NCBI GenBank assembly: GCA_900546325.1
Contig: URCR01000023.1
Coordinates: 1-47,337, forward strand
Direction of reading: 5' to 3'
DNA from: an uncultured Lachnospiraceae bacterium
GTDB taxonomy: Bacteria > Bacillota > Clostridia > Lachnospirales > Lachnospiraceae
DNA: 47,337 bases
The notes under the pieces are model-generated. The model worked only from the letters and a program-made list of their open reading frames with translations. It was not told the DNA's origin and ran no database searches. A program made the translations under genes and the position numbers. Below are positions 15,255 through 24,100 of this stretch, in pieces (positions within the stretch are counted from its first letter, which is position 1; every line of letters begins with the position of its first letter).

Positions 15255-16082
15255 CTATAATCCTTGGATCAGTTTTATCGAGGTGAGGATCATATTTTCC
15301 CGAACACTTTTCTGTGCTCTCCAGCTACGTTCATCCCACTGTTCCCCACTCACATCATCTCCGGTATAAAGCAGCTGAGCCAACGAAATTCCATAGTATT
15401 TTGATACCGCAAAAAATGCAGCTGTTTCCATCTCAACAGTAATACACCCTTCTTTTCTTCTTTGGGCAATCATTTCCGGTGTTTCACGGTACATGGCATC
15501 GGTCGTCCATGTCTTTCCAAGTGTATATGGGATTCCCAATCTCTCTAACCCATCCGTAACAACCTTCAGTGTTTCCTTATTCCCTTCTACTTCACGGGCG
15601 GGTTCCAGATAATGATAGGAAGTCCCCTCATCCCTTACCGCAGCTGTCGGAACGATGATTTTTCCTACCGCCGAACCACTTTTTATTGATCCGGCAGCAC
15701 CACATACGATAAATTTCTCACATCCCATAGCATGTAGTTCCTCAATCGTCGTGGCGGCACCCGGCGCAGTCGGAAACGGCATCGTAATGCAAATTTTTTC
15801 CCCAGGCAAAATATAGCCATCCGGACACTCTCCAATACATTCCTGCGGTGGGCAGACTCCGTCGGATAGTGTGTACTCATAAATCGGAATATCCATCACT
15901 TCTGAATGGAGATACCCGATCACAGAGAGCTTCTCTTCCTCCACAAATTTGCTGAGTTCTTTCCGAAAGAATGTGATGACACACTTTTTCGGCAATATCC
16001 TCTCTAAAAAATCTGTCGGATGAATGATCGGTTTTCTGCTGGTATCGAATTCACAAATCGGATATAACTGTCTCTTAATCAT
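15255..16082 (-). CDS. Nucleoside phosphorylase (PNP/UDP family)
   Basis: A 275-residue cytoplasmic enzyme that splits a nucleoside with phosphate into base and pentose-1-phosphate. Family marks are the glycine-rich phosphate site ITMPFPTAPGAATTIEEL, the strand CEKFIVCGAAGSI, and the nucleoside site CITVEMETAAFFAV with its conserved Glu-Met-Glu. It resembles uridine phosphorylase-like members; a bit of its N-terminus (about 1-75) is an extra segment. I chose ATG 16082, six bases after AGGTG; a GTG at 16091 is an alternative. A partial, decayed copy lies at 14127-14322. Followed at once by an acetyltransferase gene. Confidence 0.85.
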   Translation of the reverse strand: MIKRQLYPICEFDTSRKPIIHPTDFLERILPKKCVITFFRKELSKFVEEEKLSVIGYLHSEVMDIPIYEYTLSDGVCPPQECIGECPDGYILPGEKICITMPFPTAPGAATTIEELHAMGCEKFIVCGAAGSIKSGSAVGKIIVPTAAVRDEGTSYHYLEPAREVEGNKETLKVVTDGLERLGIPYTLGKTWTTDAMYRETPEMIAQRRKEGCITVEMETAAFFAVSKYYGISLAQLLYTGDDVSGEQWDERSWRAQKSVRENMILTSIKLIQGL

Positions 16083-16125
16083 TTCCTGCACCTGACCTTT
16101 CCTTTATAGCGTATTCTTTTGGTTT

Positions 16126-16653
16126 TCATTCGTATTCAAATTCAACAATCTCACCATTTTTCGGATGTTGACCATTGCAGAGAGATTGAATAAGTATTCC
16201 ATGACAGGCAACAACCACTTTTTGATAGTGCTTATATTTTTCAAGAACAGGTACGACTCTTTTACGTATTATAAGCATATCCTCCCAATCGAAATCTCCA
16301 CCGGTCGGATATACCCCATGATTCTCAACAAATTCATGATAATTCTGTTCCGCCTTTTCATCTTCCTCATAAATATAGTTTTTATTTGCCATCCATTCAT
16401 GCAAATTTGTCTCGATCATGATATCTGCCCGAAGTTCTTTTGAAAGGATCGCAGCTGTTTGCACCGCTCTTGTATAAGGCGATGACAAAATGATATCTGC
16501 TCCACATAACCGTCTATCTTTGGCTGTATTTTGTATTTTTTCAATCCCTTTTATACTTAAGGGCGACAAATTCACCCCAAATCCTTGATAAATTTTTTCA
16601 TTTCTCTCCGAATAGTCCGTTTCTCCATGCCGGATCAAATAAAACATTGCCAT
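16126..16653 (-). CDS. Histidine-phosphatase (phosphoglycerate mutase-like) protein
   Basis: A 175-residue member of the histidine phosphatase superfamily. The catalytic RHGE box is at the N-terminus (LIRHGETD, His about 9), the second phosphate-binding part is SSPYTRAVQTA, and the second catalytic His is in VVVACHGILIQ. It removes phosphate from an unknown small molecule or protein. The start follows GGAGGAGG by 6 bases. It lies 60 bases after the hscC-like gene with no clear terminator between, so read-through from the seven-gene operon is possible; function in that system is not implied by the motif. Confidence 0.85.
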   Translation of the reverse strand: MAMFYLIRHGETDYSERNEKIYQGFGVNLSPLSIKGIEKIQNTAKDRRLCGADIILSSPYTRAVQTAAILSKELRADIMIETNLHEWMANKNYIYEEDEKAEQNYHEFVENHGVYPTGGDFDWEDMLIIRKRVVPVLEKYKHYQKVVVACHGILIQSLCNGQHPKNGEIVEFEYE

Positions 16654-16713
16654 GTCAAACCTCCTCCAAAAAATTATCCTTTTTTACACAAACAGAATGG
16701 ATGCCCTGACTGA

Positions 16714-18513
16714 TCATTCTCCTCGATGTCTCTCCACCCACGCTTCAAAGTCCTCGATCACCGCTTCTTTTGGATCTCTTTCATACCAGTTTTCTGTATA
16801 TGGGTTCATTCCCATTGGCACGCCTTGATATTGCAATATCTGTTCAAACTGTGCAAATGCAGCCTCCACTTTTTTTCGCTGTTTTCTGATCTTCCCTTCG
16901 TCCTGCGCTTCTAAAAGTCCTGTAAAATATCCAAGCCACTCTCCGATTGCATCGCGAAGGGCGCCTGTCGACTGTACGTAGAGCGCTTCCCCTTTGGCTA
17001 TGAGATACTGATTTTCCTCTTTTTCTTTTGGATGGATTTTCAGCTTTTCAAACTCCTTTAGCTTCGCCTCTTTTTCCGCTTCGGTCATCAAATCATCCTC
17101 CTTTTGGAAGACCATTGTCTGCCTCTGACCGATCTCCGGCGTGTATAACTGTACTTCCAAGAGTCCATTGATATCGTAGGTAAACCGGATGTCAACATAG
17201 ATCTCCCCTGCCTTTTTTGGAGGAACATGAAATTTGACCTGTCCGAGAGACAAGTTGTCATCTGCATAGTAACTTTCTCCCTGGTAGACATTGACAGCAA
17301 CCTCTGTCTGATTGTCATGGGAAGTGTAGTACCGCTTTTCTCTGCTGGCAGGAAGCGAAGTATTCCGCTCAATCAGTACACTCATCACATCCCTGTCACT
17401 GCCATTAGGATTCCGGATACCTACTCCGAGCGAAAACGGACAGATATCTGTCAGAAGCATATCTTTGATTGCATCATCCCGCTCTTTGATCCCGACGACA
17501 ACGCCAAGCCCCCGTGCGATCATCCGGTCCGGATCGCGTGTCTCAATCTTTCTTCCTTCCAAAATATAACTTAAATACTGCTTTACAATCTCCATCTTGC
17601 AGGAACCGCCCACAAGAACGATCTCTGTCAGTTCATCCGGCGAAACATTTCCATCCATAAGAACACGCTTCACCGGCTTTTCCATCCTTCGGAAAATCTC
17701 TGCTGCGATGTGTACGACATCTTGTCTGCTCAGACTCAGATCCCATGACTGCTCCTCGTATCTTACCCGCATCACGGCATCCTTCGCAGTTGTCAGTTCT
17801 ATCTTACATCGCTCCGCCGCTTTTAGGATCACGGATTTTAACTTTTCATTCAGTGAATCCCACAACAGATTCTGTTTCTCGCAGAAATGTCTTGCGATCA
17901 CGTTGTCAAAGTCGCTTCCGCCGAGATGATTGTCCCCACTGACCGCCTCGATCTGAACAATATTGTCAAAACTTTCCACAAGAGAGACATCCAGAGTTCC
18001 TCCGCCGAAATCGAAGACAAGGATGGTGGCGTCTTCCTGCTGCTCCATATTCTGACAGGCAAGCGCTGCTGCAGACGGCTCGTTGATGATCCGCTCTACC
18101 AGAAATCCCGCCAGCTCTCCGGCACGCTTCGTGGCAGCTCTCGCCCTATCGTTAAAATATGCAGGAACACTGATGATCGCCTCGCCGACTTCTTCCTGCA
18201 AAAATTCCTCCGCGTCTTCTTTGATTTTCTTTAGCAGAAATGCGGAAAGTTCTTCCGGGCGAAACTGCCGGCCGCCAAGGGAAAACTGCTTGTCCGTCCC
18301 CATATACCGCTTAAATACACTTGCCGTCTCATCAGGATGTGCGATCATCCGCTCCTTTGCCGTCTTTCCGACATAAATCTGATCTCCATCCACACTCACA
18401 AAGCTCGGTGTCAGATATTCCCCGCTGCTATCCGGGATCAGCACGCTCTCTCCATTCTGCCACACGGCTGCCAGACAGTTCGTTGTCCCCAGGTCAATTC
18501 CGATTGTTCTCAT
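16714..18513 (-). CDS. hscC: HscC-like Hsp70 chaperone
   Basis: A 599-residue Hsp70. The ATPase domain has GIDLGTTNCLAAVW (phosphate loop 1), VISVPAYF-like ISVPAYFNDRARAA, INEPSAAAL and DFGGGTLDVS (phosphate loop 2), and LVGGSCKMEIV (adenosine site). The substrate-binding domain begins at LTDICPFSLGV, with the lid shorter and divergent and without the DnaK EEVD-like tail. The N-terminal block GEYLTPSFVSVDGDQIYVGK and overall length match E. coli HscC rather than DnaK. HscC works with J-proteins DjlB/DjlC; the preceding gene here is a membrane J-protein overlapping by 4 bases (ATGA), so they should act as a pair. It ends the seven-gene run with the jet genes and may serve their assembly or control. 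Confidence 0.88.
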   Translation of the reverse strand: MRTIGIDLGTTNCLAAVWQNGESVLIPDSSGEYLTPSFVSVDGDQIYVGKTAKERMIAHPDETASVFKRYMGTDKQFSLGGRQFRPEELSAFLLKKIKEDAEEFLQEEVGEAIISVPAYFNDRARAATKRAGELAGFLVERIINEPSAAALACQNMEQQEDATILVFDFGGGTLDVSLVESFDNIVQIEAVSGDNHLGGSDFDNVIARHFCEKQNLLWDSLNEKLKSVILKAAERCKIELTTAKDAVMRVRYEEQSWDLSLSRQDVVHIAAEIFRRMEKPVKRVLMDGNVSPDELTEIVLVGGSCKMEIVKQYLSYILEGRKIETRDPDRMIARGLGVVVGIKERDDAIKDMLLTDICPFSLGVGIRNPNGSDRDVMSVLIERNTSLPASREKRYYTSHDNQTEVAVNVYQGESYYADDNLSLGQVKFHVPPKKAGEIYVDIRFTYDINGLLEVQLYTPEIGQRQTMVFQKEDDLMTEAEKEAKLKEFEKLKIHPKEKEENQYLIAKGEALYVQSTGALRDAIGEWLGYFTGLLEAQDEGKIRKQRKKVEAAFAQFEQILQYQGVPMGMNPYTENWYERDPKEAVIEDFEAWVERHRGE

Positions 18514-20327
18514 TTGTCTCCACCCTTTCTCTCATAGACTTCCTCAATCAGTTGATAGGCTTCTTCCTTTTGCGTTTCTGCTTCCGCTCCCGTCACAATG
18601 ATCCCTTCCAGTGCAGAGACCTTTCCTTTTTTATAAAGCATCGTCACTGGCATCTGTTCTTCCGGAAGGTACAATGCCACTTCCAGCTCTGTGCTGTATG
18701 CTTCTTCCAGCTGCCGAAGTGCTGCCTCATACCGGGCAAACTCCTCTGCCCTTGTCGGCATCACATTCGCATAGTTCTCCAATGTTGTCTTCACAGGATC
18801 CTTCAGACAGATCACAAAATAGTCATTGCAGTATCTTGTATTCTGATTTTCCCCGGCAAACGCCTCCATCACCTGATCGCTTCCCGGCTTCGTCAGACGA
18901 TAGTGTTGTTCCTGCTTCCAGAAGCTTTCCAGATCCTGCTCAAACTTTGTGTGATATCCGGTCTGTCCCAGCCACGGCGCCTGCAGTTTCCCATAGGTAC
19001 TGTTGATCTCTGTCACTTCTGTTTTTGCAAATCCTTCCCCGCTTCCGATTGCCGCCGCGACTTCCGCCTGCATAGCTGCTTCCACCGCTTCTTTTTGCAA
19101 GTTATCAAAGCATTTCTCCCCGTTTTCGTCCTTCCATAGCCATGCAAACGCTTCCTCGGTTCCTTTCTTTCGCAGTTCCACACCTGTGTAAGTATCATCC
19201 CACCCCGGAACCGAAGAAAAATACACATGATACTCTGGAACTGTGACTTCCGTACCCGCATATTTTTCAGTAAGATACGTTAACAGAGACTGTTCCCCTT
19301 CCTTCTCCAGTTCCTCTTTTGCCTGCTGAAGGTCACGTTCGGCAGACTTTGTATCCTCGATCAGCTTGTCCGCCGCATCCATCGTTTCTGCCAGTTCTTC
19401 TCTCTGCTGATCCCATGTCCCACTGTCCTCCCTCGTTCTTGGCAGAAGCAAGAATACAAGCAGACCAAACACCGCCGCCAGCAAATAGATTATTTTTCGG
19501 ATGTTTCCGATGTGCTTCTGAGGTTTCTTTTTCCCTGCAAGAGGAACCTCCCTTGCCTCTTCCAGTGCACGCGCAACTCTGTTCAACGTCTGATCCAGAT
19601 ACTCCAGATGTTCCGGAATGTATCCGGATGACTGCAGTTTTTCTTCCAGTTCTTGTCTGGTCAGCGCGATCTGACGGCGAATGATGCGAAATGACTTTTC
19701 GGAAACATTCCGCTCGGCAAAAATTCCTCCGCAAAGTTCCCATAATACTGGCTGAAATTGATTTTCCCGGAAAACTGCAGACTGGAAAAACACATGCCAC
19801 AACATTGCTTCCTGTTCCGGTGCCTCTCTTAACGGTTCCAAAAAAGTCAGCAGCTCCTGCAAGGTGCGATCCCGCTCTTCTTTTTGAACTTTCTCTATGT
19901 TTGAGAGAATCTGCCCGAAATCAAAAGCAATTTCTTCTTCCTCGATGTCCTTTGACTTCTCCAGGGAAACGGCCTCCGGAATGCTTTCCGGCACAGTATC
20001 TTTTCCCATACAGTCTTTTTCTGTGCTTGCTTCTGACGCAGCTTTTTGCTCCGTGTTTTCTTCCCGGATCACAACATGGTCAGCTTCTGCTCTGTTCTCT
20101 AATACACCGGAAAAGTCGCTTGCTTCCTTCTTTTCCTCCCCTGCCCGGGCATCCTTCTTGATCACGGACGCAAACTGTATCGCTGCCTCGTATGCTTCGT
20201 GGATCTCCTGCCATTTCTCCGGGTATTCTTCCGGGTGATAGCGTGCTGCAAGCTTTGCATACGCTTTCTTGATCTGTTTCTTATCTGAAGTCGGCTCAAT
20301 GCCAAGTACTTTAAACGGATCTCTCAT
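18510..20327 (-). CDS. Membrane-anchored J-domain protein (DjlB/DjlC-like)
   Basis: A 605-residue protein with an N-terminal J domain (1-50: DPFKVLGIEPTSDKKQIKK, then AYAKLAARYHPEEYPEKW). The canonical His-Pro-Asp is His-Pro-Glu here (31-33), a variant I associate with HscC partners. Residues about 60-130 are a charged linker, 150-270 are helical, 278-296 form one membrane helix, and the remaining 300 residues are helical and coiled-coil, probably outside the membrane or folded back. The ATG at 20327 follows AGGAG by 7 bases; GTG 20354 is an alternative. It overlaps the RelA/SpoT gene by 17 bases and the Hsp70 gene by 4, so the three are translationally coupled. It should recruit and activate the Hsp70 at the membrane. 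Confidence 0.85.
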   Translation of the reverse strand: MRDPFKVLGIEPTSDKKQIKKAYAKLAARYHPEEYPEKWQEIHEAYEAAIQFASVIKKDARAGEEKKEASDFSGVLENRAEADHVVIREENTEQKAASEASTEKDCMGKDTVPESIPEAVSLEKSKDIEEEEIAFDFGQILSNIEKVQKEERDRTLQELLTFLEPLREAPEQEAMLWHVFFQSAVFRENQFQPVLWELCGGIFAERNVSEKSFRIIRRQIALTRQELEEKLQSSGYIPEHLEYLDQTLNRVARALEEAREVPLAGKKKPQKHIGNIRKIIYLLAAVFGLLVFLLLPRTREDSGTWDQQREELAETMDAADKLIEDTKSAERDLQQAKEELEKEGEQSLLTYLTEKYAGTEVTVPEYHVYFSSVPGWDDTYTGVELRKKGTEEAFAWLWKDENGEKCFDNLQKEAVEAAMQAEVAAAIGSGEGFAKTEVTEINSTYGKLQAPWLGQTGYHTKFEQDLESFWKQEQHYRLTKPGSDQVMEAFAGENQNTRYCNDYFVICLKDPVKTTLENYANVMPTRAEEFARYEAALRQLEEAYSTELEVALYLPEEQMPVTMLYKKGKVSALEGIIVTGAEAETQKEEAYQLIEEVYERKGGDK

Positions 20328-21114
20328 GCTCCTTCTCCTGTTCTTCCTCGACACGAATCATTTTCATGCGTCGGAAATAAGAACTCATCTCATCTGCCAT
20401 TCCGGAAAGCCGGTTCAGCAGTGTTGAAAAATCATTCAGCATAATGTCATCTTTGAAATATGGATAGACAATATCGTGGTCAATCTCACTCCACCCTTCC
20501 TCGAAGAGCGTTCTCCCCTGAATCTCCACATAATGCCCTTTATACTTGATAATGTAGTGAAGGGAACGATAAATCCCATCCGAACGGATCTCGATCAGCT
20601 CTTCATCATAAATCCGACTGTCTCCCGCCCGCTTATACACTTTCGGCCGCTCTGCAATATAATAGTGGTCTGCATCCTCATCAAAGTCTTCCAGACGATT
20701 TTTCACATACCGGGCAGGATCATTTTCAAACACAGACGTGATGTATTTGTGAAAATGGATCCAGTCCTCCCGGTAGAGGAAGAACACACGGATACCGATC
20801 AGATCCGTAAAATATTTGTGAAAATTCCAGCGATCGATCCTTTCAAACTTCTGGAAGTTTTCTCTTCGTTTCCGGATGATCTTCTCCAGAAGATGTCCCG
20901 GTTCCTTCGTCCGGTAGCGGTAGGAATGGATGCCCGCCTTCTGGATATCATAGAGGTATTCATCTACAAAATCTTTCCCGATCTCCCGGAGCGTCGCCTC
21001 CATGGACTGGTAATTCTCATAGATTGCTGTCAGCTCTTCCCAGCTGATCTTTGCCTCCTCAAAATCCTGCTCTGAAATTCTGTATTTCTGAAGAAATTCT
21101 TTCTTATCTAACAT
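20311..21114 (-). CDS. RelA/SpoT-domain nucleotide pyrophosphokinase
   Basis: A 267-residue single-domain protein with the RelA/SpoT synthetase fold, which transfers pyrophosphate from ATP to GTP/GDP (alarmone), to ATP, or in toxic relatives to tRNA. Conserved points are basic YRYRTKEPGHLLEKIIRKR (65-83), the Mg-binding Asp104 in TDLIGIRV, Tyr182 in YRSLH, and Glu197 in VEIQGRT followed by WSEIDHD. About 70 residues separate the Asp and Tyr motifs, more than in short RelP/RelQ enzymes. No hydrolase, TGS or ACT domain is present. The ATG at 21114 follows GAGAGGAG by 4 bases; an earlier ATG at 21147 sits inside a hairpin. It is 72 bases after jetC and overlaps the J-protein gene. Stress-signal or toxin-like role in the operon is inference. 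Confidence 0.82.
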   Translation of the reverse strand: MLDKKEFLQKYRISEQDFEEAKISWEELTAIYENYQSMEATLREIGKDFVDEYLYDIQKAGIHSYRYRTKEPGHLLEKIIRKRRENFQKFERIDRWNFHKYFTDLIGIRVFFLYREDWIHFHKYITSVFENDPARYVKNRLEDFDEDADHYYIAERPKVYKRAGDSRIYDEELIEIRSDGIYRSLHYIIKYKGHYVEIQGRTLFEEGWSEIDHDIVYPYFKDDIMLNDFSTLLNRLSGMADEMSSYFRRMKMIRVEEEQEKEHERSV

Positions 21115-21134
21115 TCTGCTCCTCTCTTGTGCCT

Positions 21135-21171
21135 GAAGGTGCTGCATGCTTACTTCATTTTCAGCACCTTC
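21135..21171 (-). promoter_or_regulatory. Perfect hairpin between jetC and the RelA/SpoT gene
   Basis: GAAGGTGCTG (21135-21144) and CAGCACCTTC (21162-21171) form a perfect 10-bp stem with a 17-base loop. On the minus strand no T-run follows, so it is not a simple terminator. The loop contains ATG-AAG-TAA, and the stem holds an alternative ATG start. It could set the ratio of upstream to downstream genes by pausing, processing or translation control. Confidence 0.55.
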
Positions 21172-21186
21172 CTTACATCTATTTTG

Positions 21187-24100
21187 TTAAAACAGTGTTG
21201 CCTGCTCATACTCCATTTTTACATACTCAGCTTCTTCTACATCAATCTTACTGCGGTAATCCACAATAACGGTCTGCTGTTTTTGCCCGACCATCTTCTG
21301 ACCGAGCAGATAGTTGACATCAAATTTACCGATGATCGCCGGTGTCGCACCTCTTGTCGGCACAATCAGCTGCACCCGGTTTGCTGCAAGCATCGCAAAG
21401 ATCGGCTCCCAGATATAAGTATCCTTTGCCGCACCAAATGGATTGTCAATGAAAATCACTTTCTTTAAGGACTCCTCATTGGCATGATAGGAATGAATAC
21501 TTGCAATGTAATTGATGATTGCGATCAAAAACTGAATGTAGATTCCCTGCGACTGTCCGGTGCTTCCGACCGCCTCCTCGTACCTTAAGTGACGGCTCTG
21601 CTCTTTGATCCGCTCTCTTTTGTAAAGTTCCATACTGATCCGGTTCATATCCGTGACGATTGCCGAGAACAGACGCTTCATAGACAATTCCTGAATCAGA
21701 TATTTTTTCTTTTCCTGCTCGGTTTCGTACTTTCCAAGATTTTCGATCACTTGTGCAAGATAATTGGAAATCTGCATTTGCTGCTGATCTTCTCTCACAT
21801 ATGGGATCTTCAGCCGGACGATCTGAGTCAGTTTCTCATCAATCATAATACTGCTGAGTTTCGGAAATTTATCCAGTTCCATGCGGATCGTATTACACCG
21901 CTGTAAACATTGGTTTTCAAAACTGCTCTTGATCTTCTCGATATCGCGAAGACTTTCTTCAATCTGGTCTCTTCCCATCTGGATCATCACGCATGCTTCT
22001 TCCAGCCGCTTGGTCGTCTTATCTGCCTCCTCAAAACTTTGCGGAACCAGAATCTGCTCTTTCATCTGCAGCGCAAAACTTCCTGCTCCAAGTCCGGTTA
22101 AAGTTTCTTCACACCAAGCCTTTGCCTTGCCAAATGCAGTTTCTGCCGCTGTCTTTCTCGCTTTCATCTTCTGCCAGCTGCTCATGATCTGGCGCTCTGT
22201 TTCTTTCCAGTCTAAGATGACAAATCCAGGAAGTGTCTTGACGGACATGTCTTTGATGTGATACTCTTCTGCAACCCATGTGATCTTTCCGATCATCGTC
22301 TGGATTGCCTCCTGCTCTTTTACAGCTTCTTTCTGTTTCCGGAACAATTCTGCCAGTTCTCGCTTACACTGCTGTTTCAGCTCTTTCTGCCGTTCCTTCT
22401 CTATCTCAATCGTTCCTGCTGCAATCGGAAGCCGCTCGATCCGGTAGAATTTCTCCTTGATCTGCCCGGCGATCACATCTGCCTGCGACTGGAATCTCGT
22501 ACATGCAAGCACCAGTTCAGATACCTTTTTCTCACACTTTTGTAATAACTTCTCTTCCTCCGCCAGATGTTCCTTCTGCGCCTCGATTTCTGCATCGGAC
22601 ACTTCCGCAAGTTTCTGCTCCTCATAAAGCTGTTCCAGCATTTTCACGTCTGCATTTCTGCTTCTTAATTCCCGCAAATAGGAAGTGATCTGTTCCCGGA
22701 TAACCTGCAGTGTCTCGCTTTTTTCTTTTACATCTTTATTTTCCTTTTCAAATGCTGCGATGGCACCGTCCAACTCTTCCTCCAGACGTTCCGGAACCGG
22801 CTCTTTGACCGGGATCTCTTCTTTATAATAGGCCGCATAACGCTCCCATCCCTGTTTCCTTCCTGCAATCTGTGCCGCAATCTGCCGGATTCGTTCGTCC
22901 GCCCCGGAAATCTCCCTTTCTTTTGTCTGCACAAGCCTCCAAAACATTTCCTTTTCCAGTTCCAGTTCTGCTTTCTTTTCTTTCCACGCTCTTTGGTTTG
23001 CTTCCACAAGATCAGACTTTTGAAACATTTCTTCCAGCTTTTGCAGGGATATGATTTCTTCTGCCAGCCTCTTGATCTTCTCTTCCTTTGCAGGAATCTT
23101 TTTCTCCAGCTCCTCAGCCTTTGCCCGCAGTTTCTTTTCATTCTCCTTTAGCTGTTCTTGTGCAGCCTTTACCTGCGCTCTCTTTTCTTTTCTCGCCTGC
23201 TGGTCTTCGATCCATCCCGCATAGTTTTCAAGATATTTTGTCACATATTCTTGCACGCCATCTGTGTCCGCTGTCAGTACTTTCTGCTGTTCACTTAACT
23301 GTTCCTGTTTTTTCTTCTCCCGATTCAGTGCTTCTTCTGTCCGGTGCATTTCTTTTTCCAACTGCTCTTTTTCCAGAAAATACGCAGTTTCTTTTCCCGC
23401 AAACATCACCCCGCCGCCTGCATCAAACCGTCCCTGCTCCAGATAAGTCTGATCGATGACCGGGATCATCCAGCTTACATTCTGCCATTCCTCCGGCTTT
23501 GGTTCGGCAAGGATCTTCTCGTAGATCCGGTGTCCGACGACAATGCTGTATGGCAGGTATGGAATTCGGCTGAGCACCTCTTCCTTTTTATCTGCCTGCA
23601 TCTGCTCTAACAACTCCGTACCGAGCACTCCGTCCCCGTATTTCCGGTAGAGGAATTCTTTCAGCTGCTCTGCCTCCGGCGTTACCTGAAATAAAATTCC
23701 TTTTTGAAGCTGTTCCAACTGTTTTTGCAGTTCTGCCTGACGGTTCTGTCCGTCATGGAGCAAAATGATCGTCTCCCTCTGTTTCTCCTTTAACAGCTCC
23801 AGAAGCCGGTAGACATCTTTCTCTCCATATACTTCCATTCTCTGCGATACTTTTTCGGTCAGCTCCTCATAGATTGTCAGCTGTGCCTGACACGCCTCTT
23901 CTTTTGCCTTCAGTTCCTTTGCTTCATGCTCCAGATCCTTTGCCTGCAGCCTGTCTGACTGAAGCTGATCCTTTACTGTTTCACGTTCTTGTTCCAAAGC
24001 CCTCTTTGCCTCTTTCCCGTCAGCTTCTTCCTTCTCTTTCTCTGTAATCTTGTCCTTGATCTGCTCCCGGAGAAGAAATGGAAATGCCTTCATCCCCTCG

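Noticed and set aside
16126..16653. Histidine phosphatase as eighth gene of the jet operon
   Set aside because: It has a 60-base gap and its own strong ribosome binding site, and the family is generic; co-transcription is possible but function in the system is not supported.
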